Part shown: positions 52,399 to 60,632 of the stretch, one piece after another
Layout of the letters: every line of letters begins with the position of its first letter
Position numbering within the stretch: position 1 is the stretch's first letter
Assembly (NCBI RefSeq): GCF_900230195.1
Contig: NZ_OCNE01000004.1
Span: 248,001 to 312,000, forward strand
Source of the DNA: Streptomyces zhaozhouensis
Lineage (GTDB): Bacteria; Actinomycetota; Actinomycetes; Streptomycetales; Streptomycetaceae
Direction: 5' to 3'
DNA length: 64,000 nt
The notes under the pieces: model-generated
What the model was told of the DNA's origin: nothing
The model's database searches: none
What the model saw: the letters and a program-made list of their open reading frames with translations, nothing else
Position numbers and translations under genes: made by a program

Positions 52399-52626
52399 CC
52401 GCACCCCGGCCTGCGCTGGACGCCCGACGCCATCACCGCGGGTCCGGCGTACGTCAGCAACGGGCGCATGGACCTGCTCGCCGAGCCCGGCCTCAGCCTC
52501 ACCGACCACGCGGCCGAGCCCGGCTCCGCCGACGAGGAACGTTTGCACCTGCTGGCCTCCTGGTCGGCGACGACTGCGGCTGCGGCTGCCGAGGCCGCCG
52601 TGCCGCGGGATGGGCCGCCGGTATAG
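52399..52626 (+). pseudogene. 3' fragment of an unidentified gene
   Basis: Open in frame from the junction to TAG at 52624: PHPGLRWTPDAITAGPAYVS, NGRMDLLAEPGLSLTDHAAE, PGSADEERLHLLASWSA and an Ala-rich tail. Codon use is strongly GC3-biased, so it was a real C-terminus. I do not recognise the family. Its 5' part is gone, together with that of the dehydrogenase gene on the left. Confidence 0.65.
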
Positions 52627-52638
52627 CGATTGCTATAC
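52621..52638. promoter_or_regulatory. Toxin-antitoxin operator with embedded -10
   Basis: GTATAGCGATTGCTATAC has perfect 7-bp arms. TATACT at 52634-52639 is a good -10 box whose start point would fall on or next to the toxin GTG at 52646, and there is no Shine-Dalgarno. Likely a leaderless, autoregulated promoter. Confidence 0.75.
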
Positions 52639-52645
52639 TCGGGCT

Positions 52646-53008
52646 GTGGATGGCGAGTGGGAGATCTTTCTCGTGGACGAGGTCCGCGAGTGGATCGACA
52701 ATCTGGACGGAGCCGCCTTGGCTCGTGTGGTGCAGGCGCTCGACGCGCTTGCGGACGGGGGTCCCGGACTGGGGCGTCCGCTGGTCGATACCGTCCATGA
52801 CTCGTCGATAGCCAACCTGAAGGAGCTGCGGCCGGGAACGGTGCGCATCCTCTTCGTCTTCGACCCGTGGCGCAGCAGCATTCTGCTGGTCGCGGGAGAC
52901 AAGTCCGGTCGGTGGAATGAGTGGTACAGGGAAGCGATTCCGCTGGCCGAACAGCGCTACTCCGCGTATCTGAAGGAACGAGCTCGGGAAGAAGGTGGAT
53001 CGACATGA
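52646..53008 (+). CDS. higB: HigB/RelE-type toxin
   Basis: 120 residues of the phage-derived Gp49/HigB-like family: EWIDNLDGAALARVVQALDAL, LVDTVHDSSIANLKELRPGTVRILFVFDP, LLVAGDKSGRWNEWY. These are ribosome-dependent mRNA interferases. It precedes the antitoxin (toxin-first order) and overlaps it by four nt (ATGA). The start GTG 52646 lies just behind the -10 box. Confidence 0.92.
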   Translation: MDGEWEIFLVDEVREWIDNLDGAALARVVQALDALADGGPGLGRPLVDTVHDSSIANLKELRPGTVRILFVFDPWRSSILLVAGDKSGRWNEWYREAIPLAEQRYSAYLKERAREEGGST

Positions 53009-53322
53009 GTGGCTACAGCCGTTGGCAGGACATCCGTGCCGAGTACGTTGACCGTGCCGGTGGAGAGGACGCCGTACGGGAGGGCAGGGAGGCGCTGCTC
53101 GCGGAGATGACCGGGCGGCGGTTGGCGGAGCTGCGGCGGGCTCGTGGGTTGACGCAGCAGGACGTGGCCGACCGTATGGGCGTCACCAAGGGGCGCGTGT
53201 CTCAGATCGAACGTGGCCACCTGTCCGGGCAGGACGTTCTCGCGCGGTTCGCCACCGCGCTCGGTGGCCGGCTGCATCAGGCCATCTACTTCGACGACGG
53301 CGACATCGCAGCCATCGCCTGA
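53005..53322 (+). CDS. higA: XRE-type antitoxin
   Basis: 105 residues. A C-terminal helix-turn-helix (LAELRRARGLTQQDVADRMGVTKGRVSQIERG) binds DNA, and the N-terminal part (WQDIRAEYVDRAGGEDAVREGREALLAEM) should bind the toxin. It ends FATALGGRLHQAIYFDDGD. Co-transcribed with the toxin and probably binding the palindrome upstream. Confidence 0.93.
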   Translation: MSGYSRWQDIRAEYVDRAGGEDAVREGREALLAEMTGRRLAELRRARGLTQQDVADRMGVTKGRVSQIERGHLSGQDVLARFATALGGRLHQAIYFDDGDIAAIA

Positions 53323-53496
53323 CGCGCCGCGTTCGTCAGGAGGTCGGACAAACACTTTCGGGCGATTCTCCGTAGGGGTGTGCGGCGGCACGTCCTCGGT
53401 TTTCTTTAACTTCCTGTAACGAGGCGACTACGAGACTGAGTTGTAGGCGCTACCCTGACCAGGGGTTTCGCGATGCCCTTCGATTGGGGGAAGTTG

Positions 53497-54333
53497 ATGG
53501 CCACCACCGCCGCAAAGCCGGAAGCCAAGCCCGCCGCTCCGGCCCGCAAGAGGTTCATGGACGAGTTGGCGAGACTCCGGGAGGAGTCCGGCCTGTCGCT
53601 CGGGGCGCTGTCCGAACGCGTCCGGTTCGACCGCTCGTACCTGAACAGACTCGAACGCGGCGAGCGCATCGGCGACTTGGAGACGGCCCGCAGGCTGGAC
53701 GAGGTGTACGGGACGGGGCGCGGCCTCCAGAACCTGTGGTGGCTGGCGAAGGAAGAGGCTTATCCGGGGCGGTACCAGCGGTACATGGAGCTGGAGAGCA
53801 TCGCCCGGGTGATTCAGCGATACGTACCACAGACGATTCCCGGCATCCTCCAGACCGAGGAGTACGCCAGGGAGCAGCTGTGGTCCGGCCCCCACCGCCC
53901 GGAGGAAGAGGTAGAGCTGGCGAACCAGTTGACGCTGCGGATCGGCCGCCAGGAGAAGGTGCGTCGTGAGGAGTCCCCCGTCCATGCCCGCTTCGTGCTG
54001 GACGAGTCCATCTTCGGGCGGCGGTTGAGCGATCGAGCGGCCTGGCTCCGGCAGCTTCAACGGCTGATCGACGACGCCAAGCTGCCCAATGTGACGATTC
54101 AGGTGTTGCCCTTGAGTACCGGGCTGCACGATCTGCTGGGCGGCTCCGTTGCTCTTCTCTGGCTCCCGGACGGTACCTCCGCCGCCTACCAGGAGCACGC
54201 CAAGGGCGGCGAGGTGATCGAGGAGCCGGAGGAGGTGGAGCAGTTGAAGCTCTCCTACGATGAGATCAGCGCTCGTGCGCTATCCCCCTTGGACTCCCTG
54301 GAGTTCATCCGCACCCAGATGAAGGAAGGCTAG
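53497..54333 (+). CDS. XRE regulator with DUF5753 domain
   Basis: 278 residues: an N-terminal HTH (LARLREESGLSLGALSERVRFDRSYLNRLERG) and a C-terminal DUF5753 domain (IARVIQRYVPQTIPGILQTEEYA, LDESIFGRRLSDRAAWLRQLQRL, LPLSTGLHDLLGG). These are the Streptomyces-specific regulators (BldB/WhiJ system) that work with small DUF397 proteins, two of which follow directly. The ATG at 53497 has GGGGGAAG upstream; ATG 53473 is an alternative. Confidence 0.92.
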   Translation: MATTAAKPEAKPAAPARKRFMDELARLREESGLSLGALSERVRFDRSYLNRLERGERIGDLETARRLDEVYGTGRGLQNLWWLAKEEAYPGRYQRYMELESIARVIQRYVPQTIPGILQTEEYAREQLWSGPHRPEEEVELANQLTLRIGRQEKVRREESPVHARFVLDESIFGRRLSDRAAWLRQLQRLIDDAKLPNVTIQVLPLSTGLHDLLGGSVALLWLPDGTSAAYQEHAKGGEVIEEPEEVEQLKLSYDEISARALSPLDSLEFIRTQMKEG

Positions 54334-54338
54334 AGACC

Positions 54339-54539
54339 ATGCGAGCCTCCCACCCCAACCTCGACGCCGCACGGTGGCGCAAGTCCAGCTACAGCAACGG
54401 CGGCGACAACAACTGCGTGGAGGTGGCGGACGGTTACCCGGGCGTGGTTCCCGTGCGTGACTCCAAGACCCCCAGTGGCGCGGCGCTGATCATCCCGGCC
54501 GCCGCCTGGGCGAGCTTCGTCGACCACCTCGCCCGCTGA
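54339..54539 (+). CDS. DUF397 protein, copy 1
   Basis: 66 residues: ARWRKSSYSNGGDNNCVEVA and VPVRDSKTPSGAALIIPAAA are the family core. DUF397 proteins act with the neighbouring XRE/DUF5753 regulator in an antitoxin-like or anti-regulator manner in WhiJ-type systems. It follows the regulator gene by five nt. Confidence 0.92.
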   Translation: MRASHPNLDAARWRKSSYSNGGDNNCVEVADGYPGVVPVRDSKTPSGAALIIPAAAWASFVDHLAR

Positions 54540-54593
54540 CCGAAACCAGCGCGCGGCGTTCCGCCGCACCGTGACTCGGGAAGGCTGGAAGCT

Positions 54594-54794
54594 ATGCGAG
54601 CCTCACACCCCGATCCGAACACCGCGCGCTGGCGCAGGTCCAGCTACAGCAACGGCGGAAGCAACAACTGCGTGGAGGTGGCGGACGGTTACCCGGGCAT
54701 CGTTCCCGTGCGTGACTCCAAGACGCCCGGCGGCGCGGCGCTGATCATCCCGGCCGCCGCCTGGGCAAGCTTCGTCGATCACTTCAGCCGTTGA
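54594..54794 (+). CDS. DUF397 protein, copy 2
   Basis: 66 residues, nearly identical to copy 1 (HPDPNTARWRRSSYSNGGSN; differences at about eight positions). A 255-bp tandem duplication covers gene and flank: the sequence after each stop (CCAGCGCGCGGCGTTCCGCC) is shared. Retention of an intact frame suggests both are made. Confidence 0.92.
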   Translation: MRASHPDPNTARWRRSSYSNGGSNNCVEVADGYPGIVPVRDSKTPGGAALIIPAAAWASFVDHFSR

Positions 54795-54898
54795 CCGTAA
54801 CCAGCGCGCGGCGTTCCGCCGCACCGGGGCAGGGCCGGCGAAGGTGGTCTCGCGCAGTGAGCACCTGGCGAAGATCACGGGTCCGGCGGCGCGCCGTT

Positions 54899-56038
54899 TT
54901 ATGGGCGCGGCCATGTGACGGCCTGCCCCGCGGGGGTGACGGTGATCTCGAACCGTTCCAGCGGTGGTGAGCCGTCGCGCCGCCAGTGAGTGACGTGCTC
55001 CGCGACCGCGTCCCACAGCCGCGCCGGGCCTCCTTGCCGGACCGTCCAGGTGTCCCCGTGCTGCGCGAGCGCCGCCCAGGAGGCGGACTCCACGTCGATC
55101 AGGACGTGTTCGGTGCGGCCGTCGCGCTCCAGACTGATGCGCTGTGCCCGGGGGGTGGCCAGCTGGGCCACGAACCTGGTGTCCCAGTCGTCCAGGGCGT
55201 CCGCGCCGACCGAGGTCGGTTGTTCGTCCCCGCCGTCCAGGTCGGGCAGCATCCCCAGCGGCGGCGGTAGCTGGGTCCGGGCGAGCATGAACGACACCTG
55301 ACCGCCGAGGAATCGTCCGCGCGCGGTGCCGTCCTCGGCGACGGTCAGGCGGGCCAGCTCGGAGGAGTACATCCAGCCGCACAGCGTGGCGAGGATGATC
55401 CCGCCAGGCCGCGTCTGCTCCACCCAGGCGTAGGGCAGGCGGACAACACCGCAGGTGGCGATGGTCCGGTCACGCTGCCCGCCGTCCTTGTCGCCGGTGA
55501 GCCCGTTCCCCACGATCAGGTTCGGGAAGTAGCCGGACGCCCCGAGCGCGACGCCGGCCGACGCGGACACGTCCTGATCCACCTCCACAGACGTGACCGC
55601 GTCGTCACCGCTCCGATGGCAGAGCAGGCCCGTGGAGTAACCGGTGCCGATCTCCAGCACGTTGTGGCCGTCCTCGACCTGGAGTTCTTCCAGCATCCTC
55701 ACCACCAGGGACGGCATGGTGCGCGACGACGTGGGCGCGCGCAGGATCGCCCCCCGCACGTCCCGGGGGGCGATCGTCCCGGCGATCTGGGTCACCAGGG
55801 ACTCGTCCGCGTAGCAGCGCGCCAGCCACCGGGGATCGTCCGGGAGCACCGGGGTCCAGGCGGTCGGCCCCGGCCCGTCCACGCGCTCGAAGTACCCGCC
55901 GCGCAGATACTCGTGGCGGGGCACGTCCTCCACCGCCGTCCGCCACGGGGCGGTCCGCAGGTGGCCGCCCTCGGCCAACTGGTCGGCCAGGCGCAGGCGG
56001 AGGGATTTGTCGTCGGTCGGGTCGGTCGGGTCGGTCAC
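54899..56038 (-). CDS. Methyltransferase of an ATP-grasp RiPP system
   Basis: 379 residues, a PCMT-like SAM methyltransferase: HEYLRGGYFERVDGPGPTAW, SSRTMPSLVVRMLEELQVEDG, SAM motif NVLEIGTGYSTGLLCHR and VEVDQDV, then ARTQLPPPLGM. This matches the methyltransferase found with ATP-grasp peptide maturases that modify microviridin/graspetide-like precursors. It starts at GTG 56038 overlapping the stop of the upstream ATP-grasp remnant. With the maturase destroyed nearby, the pathway is probably dead unless genes beyond the window compensate. Confidence 0.88.
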   Translation of the reverse strand: MTDPTDPTDDKSLRLRLADQLAEGGHLRTAPWRTAVEDVPRHEYLRGGYFERVDGPGPTAWTPVLPDDPRWLARCYADESLVTQIAGTIAPRDVRGAILRAPTSSRTMPSLVVRMLEELQVEDGHNVLEIGTGYSTGLLCHRSGDDAVTSVEVDQDVSASAGVALGASGYFPNLIVGNGLTGDKDGGQRDRTIATCGVVRLPYAWVEQTRPGGIILATLCGWMYSSELARLTVAEDGTARGRFLGGQVSFMLARTQLPPPLGMLPDLDGGDEQPTSVGADALDDWDTRFVAQLATPRAQRISLERDGRTEHVLIDVESASWAALAQHGDTWTVRQGGPARLWDAVAEHVTHWRRDGSPPLERFEITVTPAGQAVTWPRP

Positions 56039-56145
56039 GTGGGTTTCCTCTCCAGCAGGTCGGCCATGGCCGCGATCATGGGTAGCCCGGTCTCAGGCTC
56101 CAGCCACGCCCACTGTCCGGACGGGTTGCAGTCCCCTTTTCCGAC
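56035..56145 (-). pseudogene. 3' stub of an ATP-grasp peptide maturase
   Basis: The last 32 codons read DCNPSGQWAWLEPETGLPM, IAAMADLLERKPT and stop, the C-terminal signature of ATP-grasp RiPP maturases (x-NPxGQWxWLE). It overlaps the methyltransferase start by GTGA, the normal operon junction. Upstream of about 56145 the similarity ends, so the gene was cut by an insertion. Confidence 0.85.
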
Positions 56146-56230
56146 CGCTGTCGCTGACTTTGAGGCTTTGACCTGCTGTTTCACGTGGCGTGCATGTTCG
56201 CGATGTGGGTTCATGGGGTGGGGTCGAGTT

Positions 56231-56276
56231 GGGGTGCCGGTAAGAATGCTGTCACCAGCCGCAAACGGCGGTGATC
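56231..56276 (+). repeat. Tn3 inverted repeat, left
   Basis: 46-bp terminal repeat, outer end GGGG, inner end GTGATC. It overlaps the stop codon of the recombinase gene (56275). Preceded by target duplication GAGTT. Confidence 0.95.
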
Positions 56277-56964
56277 ACTCCTCGGACCTGGTGGGTTGGG
56301 GCAGTTCCGGCGCGTTCGTCGCCTCAGCGAGTGCGAGGCGACCACCCTTCAGCTCAGGCACGTAGTTGTAGATCGTGTTCCTGGAGACGCCGAGGAGCTT
56401 CGCGATCGAGGTGACGGTGTTCTCCGGGCGGGCGAGCAGGTCGCGGGCGTGACATACCTGTTCCTCCGTCATCGCCGGCGGGCGGCCGAGTCGGGCGCCG
56501 CGGGCGCGGGCGGCGTCCAGGCCCTCGTTGGTGCCCTGCACGATGAGTTCGCGGATGAACTCCGCGAGCGCCGCGAACACGTGGAAGACCAGGCGCCCGC
56601 CGGGCGTGGTCGTGTCGATTGCCTCGTGCAGCGAGGTGAAGCCGACGCCGCGCTTGCGTAGGCCGGACACGATCGCGATGAGGTCCTGGATGGAACGGCC
56701 GAGCCGGTCCAGCGACGGGACGACGAGGGTGTCGCCCTCGCGCAGGTAGTCGAGGGCCTTCCACAGTTCCTCGCGTTCGGCGTTCCTGCCGGACTTCTTG
56801 TCGGAGAAGATCCGGATGCAGCCCGCTGTGTTGAGTGCGTGGACCTGCCGGTCGAGCAACTGTCCCTTGGTGGACACGCGTGCGTATCCCACAAGGTCGC
56901 CGGTCCGTACGGCCGGAACGGGGGCGAGGAGATCGGCGGTGTCGTCGTCCTGGGGTGGCTGCAC
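56275..56964 (-). CDS. tnpR: Serine recombinase/resolvase of the transposon
   Basis: 229 residues if started at GTG 56964 (GTG/ATG further out, to 57039, would add 25). The resolvase domain is seen in LVGYARVSTKGQLLDRQVHAL (nucleophile Ser in ARVST), RLGRSIQDLIAIV and TTPGGRLVFHVFAALAEF. A Hin-like HTH follows (SIAKLLGVSRNTIYNYV). It should resolve the cointegrates made by the transposase. The res site is probably in 56970-57100, where CGTACAGAAA and, inverted, TGTCAGAAA occur. Confidence 0.9.
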   Translation of the reverse strand: MQPPQDDDTADLLAPVPAVRTGDLVGYARVSTKGQLLDRQVHALNTAGCIRIFSDKKSGRNAEREELWKALDYLREGDTLVVPSLDRLGRSIQDLIAIVSGLRKRGVGFTSLHEAIDTTTPGGRLVFHVFAALAEFIRELIVQGTNEGLDAARARGARLGRPPAMTEEQVCHARDLLARPENTVTSIAKLLGVSRNTIYNYVPELKGGRLALAEATNAPELPQPTRSEE

Positions 56965-57103
56965 CCGCCAAATCGTACAGAAAAGGGTGCCGCCCAAGTT
57001 CTTGAGCACATCGACTTTCTGACACCGTTTTTTGGGCATGATCCGGCGTCGATCCGGTCGTGACCCTTCGCTTATCGATCTTGCTCATCAATCGGTCGTT
57101 AGA

Positions 57104-60094
57104 TCAACAGCAGTGCCCCCCAACCCTGCCGCGCCACCGGGCGAGGCTGTTGCGGGTCATGAGAGTCTCTGGGTGGTCCGGGCCCAGCGCTCGTATCTGG
57201 TCGGCCAGGAGTTCCTCGAAGGCCGCAGCGGCGCCGGCCGCGTCCCCCGCCACGCCCTGGAGGCGGGCGAGTTCGCCGCGGGTGATGAAGGTGCCACGGT
57301 AGTCCGGGCCCTGCACGCGTATCTGGTCGGCCAGGAGTTCCTCGAAGGCCGCAGCGGCGCCGGCCGCGTCCCCCGCCTCGCCCTGGAGGCGGGCGAACTC
57401 GATACGGGTGATGAAGGTGTGAGGATGGTCCGAGCCCATCACGCGTAGCCGGTCGGTCAGCAGTTCCTCGAAGGCCGCAAGCGCGCCGGCCACATCCCCC
57501 GCCTTCCCTCGGAATGCGGCGAGGTGGTGTCGGGCGAGGAGGGTGTCGGGGTGGTCCGGGCCCATCACGCGTAGCCGGTCGGTCAGCAGTTCCTCGAAGG
57601 CCGCAGCCGCGCCGGCCACATCCCCCGCCCTGCCCCGCCAGGTGGCGAGGCTGTTGCGGGTCATGAGGGTGCTGGGGTGGTCCGGGCCCATCACGCGTAT
57701 CTGGTCGGTCAGCAGTTCCTCGTACGCGGCAGCCGCGCCGGCTGCATCCCCCGCGCTGCCCCGCCACCAGGCGAGGTTGCTGCGGGTGATGAAGGTGTCG
57801 GGGTGGTCCGGGCCCATCACGCGTGTCCGATCGGGAAGCAGTTCCTCGTACGCGGCAGCCGCGCCGGCCGCATCCCCCGCCACCCCCCGGAAGTCGGCGA
57901 GGTTGTGCCGGGTGGCGAGGGTGTCGGGGTGGTCCGGGCCCATCACGCGTGTCCGATCGGGAAGCAGTTCCTCGAAGGCCGCAGCCGCGCCGGCCGCATC
58001 CCCCGCCTCCCCCCGCCAGAAGGCAAGATCGTTGCGGGTCATGAAGGTGTCGGGGTGGTCCGGGCCCATCACGCGTGTCCGATCGGGAAGCAGTTCCTCG
58101 TACGCGGCAGCCGCGCCGGCCGCATCCCCCGCCACCCCCCGGAATTCGGCGAGGGAGTGCCGGGTGGCGAGGGTGTCGGGGTGGTCCGGGCCCATCACGC
58201 GTGTCCGATCGGGAAGCAGTTCCTCGTACGCGGCAGCCGCGCCGGCCGCATCCCCCGCCTCCCCCCGCCAGAAGGCGAGGTGGTGCCGGGTGGCAAGGGT
58301 GTCGGGGTGATCCGGGCCCAGCACGCGCTCACAGTCAGGAAGCAACTCAGCCAGCGCGGAGGCCGCGCCGGCCGCATCCCCCGCCTTTCCTCGCTCCCGG
58401 GCAAGGGCTTGGCGGGCGGTCAAGGCATCGGGGTAGTTCGGGCCCAAGAGGTGGGCAATGGTAGCGGCTAGATACTCGTAGTGGTCGCGGGCGGCGTTGG
58501 CCTGGCCGCTCTCGCCGAGGCTAGTGCCGATGCGGAAAAGCACCGCGTGGGGGGCGGGCCGGTACAAGGCGTCTTCGGCGGCACGGACGAGGGCGGTGGT
58601 ATTGGCGCGCAGGGCCTGGGCAAGAGCGGTGTTGCGTTCGATGCTGGGCCAGGTAGCGGTGAGGACATCGGCGGCGGTGCGCGCGTGCTGGTCGTGCTGG
58701 TCGGGGGTGAGGGTGTCACGGGCGGTGCGCTGGATGAGCTGGTGGACGCGGACGGCCTGGTGGGGGGTGCCGGGGGTGTGGTCGATGAGGCTGAGCCGGT
58801 GTAGGGCGCGCATCGCGCTCACGGCGTCCTCGCGCGTGGTCGGCTGTTGGTTGCCGCCGGTCTGGGTGCGGTGCTTGGTGAGGTGCGCGAGGGCGGGCTG
58901 GCTGCTGAGGATCGCGGCGGGGATGCCGTTGGGGTCTAGGAAGGCGGCCAGTTGGAGCATGGGGCGGGCCAAGCCCGCCGGGCGAATCTGGTTGGCACGC
59001 TCGATGGACAGGGACCAGGTGGCGGCCACCGTGGTGGTCTGGTCGTCCGGCAGCACGTCAGGCTCTGGCAGCAGGTCGGTCAGTTTCCTGATTCGGTCGG
59101 CCAGCATCTCCCGGTAAGACGCACAGGTCAGATCCGCGTCGATGATGTAGGCGGCGGCCTGGGCCAGCGCGAGAGGAAGGTATCCCAGCTCGGCAGCGAG
59201 GCTGTTGATCTGGCCGCTTGGCTCGTGGCGGTCGTGCGCTGCGAGTGCCGAGGTGAAGTAAGCGGCGGCTTCCTGCGGGGTGAATAACCCCACGGTCACC
59301 AGACGCCGACGTGCTCCGGTCAGGGCGGCCTCGCGGCGCCGCGTGGTGACGAGGGTACGGCCATGGCTGCTGGCGGGAGGCCACCAGCCGCGGATGTCGG
59401 CAGGATTCGCGACGTCGTCGAGTACGACTAGCCACCGACACGGCTTCTGGCCGGCTTTAGGTTCCAGCCAGGCCAGGAACGCCCGCGCGGCCCGCTCCGG
59501 GTCGCCAGGATCGGTCGCAAGAACCTCTACGGCGGCCTGCGCGTACCCGGCCGTGATTGCTGAGCGGCTACTCGCGCTGATCCACACCAATACGTCGACA
59601 TGACCACTGTTCCAGGCAGTGCGGGCGTAGTCGGCAGCCAGCTGGGTCTTGCCCACCCCGCCAGTCCCGGCCAGTACCTGGGTGAGCACCACGGTACCCC
59701 CGCTGTCGACCTCCGCCCGCAATTGGTCCGCCTCTGCCCGGTGCTGGAAGCACGAGGCGCGGGGCGGGAGCACGCCGACTTGGTGCGGCCAGGTGGCCGG
59801 TGTGCGTGGGGCCGCCTGCTGCACGAGGGTAAAGTGGTCGATCGTCATGTACCCGGTGTTGGCCAGGCTACCCGTGCTGGCGTTGGCGTCGCCGGTATGA
59901 CTCACGTGCACCGGGCTGGCGGGCCCTGGGGCAGGCCCGGTGTAGCCGGATACCGCCGTGGCGCCGTCGCGAGCGGTGGCATCACCGGTGTCCGTGGCGG
60001 CTGCCTCTGCGGTCTCGGGACCAGGGTCGGGGTCACCGTCCGGGTTGGGGCGGCGATTGGGCCATTTCACCATCGGACGGAGATCCTCCCGCAC
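57104..60094 (-). CDS. NLR-like NB-ARC/TPR protein (transposon cargo)
   Basis: 996 residues. N-terminus (1-100) is Pro/Gly/Ala-rich and carries two motifs, TGDATARDGATAVSGYTG (36-53) and TGDANASTGSLANTG (67-81). The NB-ARC ATPase follows with Walker A AGTGGVGKTQLA (142-153), Walker B CRWLVVLDDVAN, GRTLVTTRRRE and GYLPLALAQAAAYI. The second half is a winged helix plus about ten 42-residue TPRs (GPDHPDTLATRH, RGEAGDAAGAAAAYEELLP). STAND proteins of this type sense phage proteins or cell state and oligomerise. The N-terminal motifs resemble bacterial amyloid signalling sequences and match the C-terminus of the neighbouring membrane protein. ATG 60073 is an alternative start. The role in defence is inferred. 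Confidence 0.9.
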   Translation of the reverse strand: MREDLRPMVKWPNRRPNPDGDPDPGPETAEAAATDTGDATARDGATAVSGYTGPAPGPASPVHVSHTGDANASTGSLANTGYMTIDHFTLVQQAAPRTPATWPHQVGVLPPRASCFQHRAEADQLRAEVDSGGTVVLTQVLAGTGGVGKTQLAADYARTAWNSGHVDVLVWISASSRSAITAGYAQAAVEVLATDPGDPERAARAFLAWLEPKAGQKPCRWLVVLDDVANPADIRGWWPPASSHGRTLVTTRRREAALTGARRRLVTVGLFTPQEAAAYFTSALAAHDRHEPSGQINSLAAELGYLPLALAQAAAYIIDADLTCASYREMLADRIRKLTDLLPEPDVLPDDQTTTVAATWSLSIERANQIRPAGLARPMLQLAAFLDPNGIPAAILSSQPALAHLTKHRTQTGGNQQPTTREDAVSAMRALHRLSLIDHTPGTPHQAVRVHQLIQRTARDTLTPDQHDQHARTAADVLTATWPSIERNTALAQALRANTTALVRAAEDALYRPAPHAVLFRIGTSLGESGQANAARDHYEYLAATIAHLLGPNYPDALTARQALARERGKAGDAAGAASALAELLPDCERVLGPDHPDTLATRHHLAFWRGEAGDAAGAAAAYEELLPDRTRVMGPDHPDTLATRHSLAEFRGVAGDAAGAAAAYEELLPDRTRVMGPDHPDTFMTRNDLAFWRGEAGDAAGAAAAFEELLPDRTRVMGPDHPDTLATRHNLADFRGVAGDAAGAAAAYEELLPDRTRVMGPDHPDTFITRSNLAWWRGSAGDAAGAAAAYEELLTDQIRVMGPDHPSTLMTRNSLATWRGRAGDVAGAAAAFEELLTDRLRVMGPDHPDTLLARHHLAAFRGKAGDVAGALAAFEELLTDRLRVMGSDHPHTFITRIEFARLQGEAGDAAGAAAAFEELLADQIRVQGPDYRGTFITRGELARLQGVAGDAAGAAAAFEELLADQIRALGPDHPETLMTRNSLARWRGRVGGHCC
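57140..58400 (-). repeat. 126-bp repeats encoding the TPR array
   Basis: The TPR part of the NLR gene is built of about ten near-identical 126-bp units; blocks such as TCGGGGTGGTCCGGGCCCAT and CCGCGCCGGCCGCATCCCCC recur in each. High identity in the middle units suggests recent duplication or gene conversion. Confidence 0.85.
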
Positions 60095-60111
60095 TGGGCC
60101 TCCCGGCCAGG

Positions 60112-60474
60112 TCAGATGTAGTCGATACCCGTACTTGCGCTGCTGTCAGGCCCGTCCGCAGTGGCGTCCCCGGTTCGCTCCGCCCGGGCGGGCCCGCTCC
60201 CGGTCTCTTGCGGGCGTCGCACACCGGTGGACGCCCGGCCTCCACCGGTGGCCTTGGCCTTCCCGGTATCGACCACCGCAACCCCGGCCTGTGAGTTGGC
60301 CGAGGACTGCAACAGCGCCCAAATCAGGGCGGCAATACCGGTGGCGCCCTGGACTGAGGCGGCAACCAGCTGGCCGGTATCCGGATTGTCCAGCAGCCAG
60401 AAGAACGGCGTCGACACGGTCAACACGATCGCGACCACCACGACCGTGATCTTCCTGCTTCGCGACATACTCAC
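60112..60474 (-). CDS. Two-helix membrane protein, candidate NLR effector
   Basis: 120 residues from GTG 60474 (GGAGG six nt upstream); ATG 60468 is possible. Two hydrophobic helices (ITVVVVAIVLTVSTPFFWLL, 9-28; LVAASVQGATGIAALIWALL, 36-55) are followed by a Gly/Ala/Thr-rich tail with two motifs, TGKAKATGGGRASTG (70-84) and TGDATADGPDSSASTG (101-116), ending IDYI. The tail motifs match those at the N-terminus of the NLR encoded 17 nt downstream. Shared motifs between an NLR and an adjacent effector are the hallmark of amyloid-templated signalling, so this may be a pore-forming or membrane-damaging effector. No homologue recognised by name. Confidence 0.78.
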   Translation of the reverse strand: MSMSRSRKITVVVVAIVLTVSTPFFWLLDNPDTGQLVAASVQGATGIAALIWALLQSSANSQAGVAVVDTGKAKATGGGRASTGVRRPQETGSGPARAERTGDATADGPDSSASTGIDYI

Positions 60475-60632
60475 TCGCCTCCTCCCCGCAGCCGACGAAC
60501 GTGCCCTCAGCAGCGTTGGGTGAACTTCACTAGTAGCACAGGACGCCTCTGCGCAACCACCGTTTCCCCGTGCGCTGTTAGAACTCACCGTCCCCGCTGG
60601 CGCCCGGCATAGCTGAGTCCGGAATGACCCCG

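Noticed and set aside
57140..58400. Possible CRISPR array because of regular repeats
   Set aside because: Units are 126 bp, in frame and coding; there are no short spacers and no cas genes.
57543..58471. Repetitive frames opposite the TPR array that look like a repeat protein
   Set aside because: They mirror the 126-bp repeats of the NLR gene on the other strand; the periodicity belongs to the TPRs.
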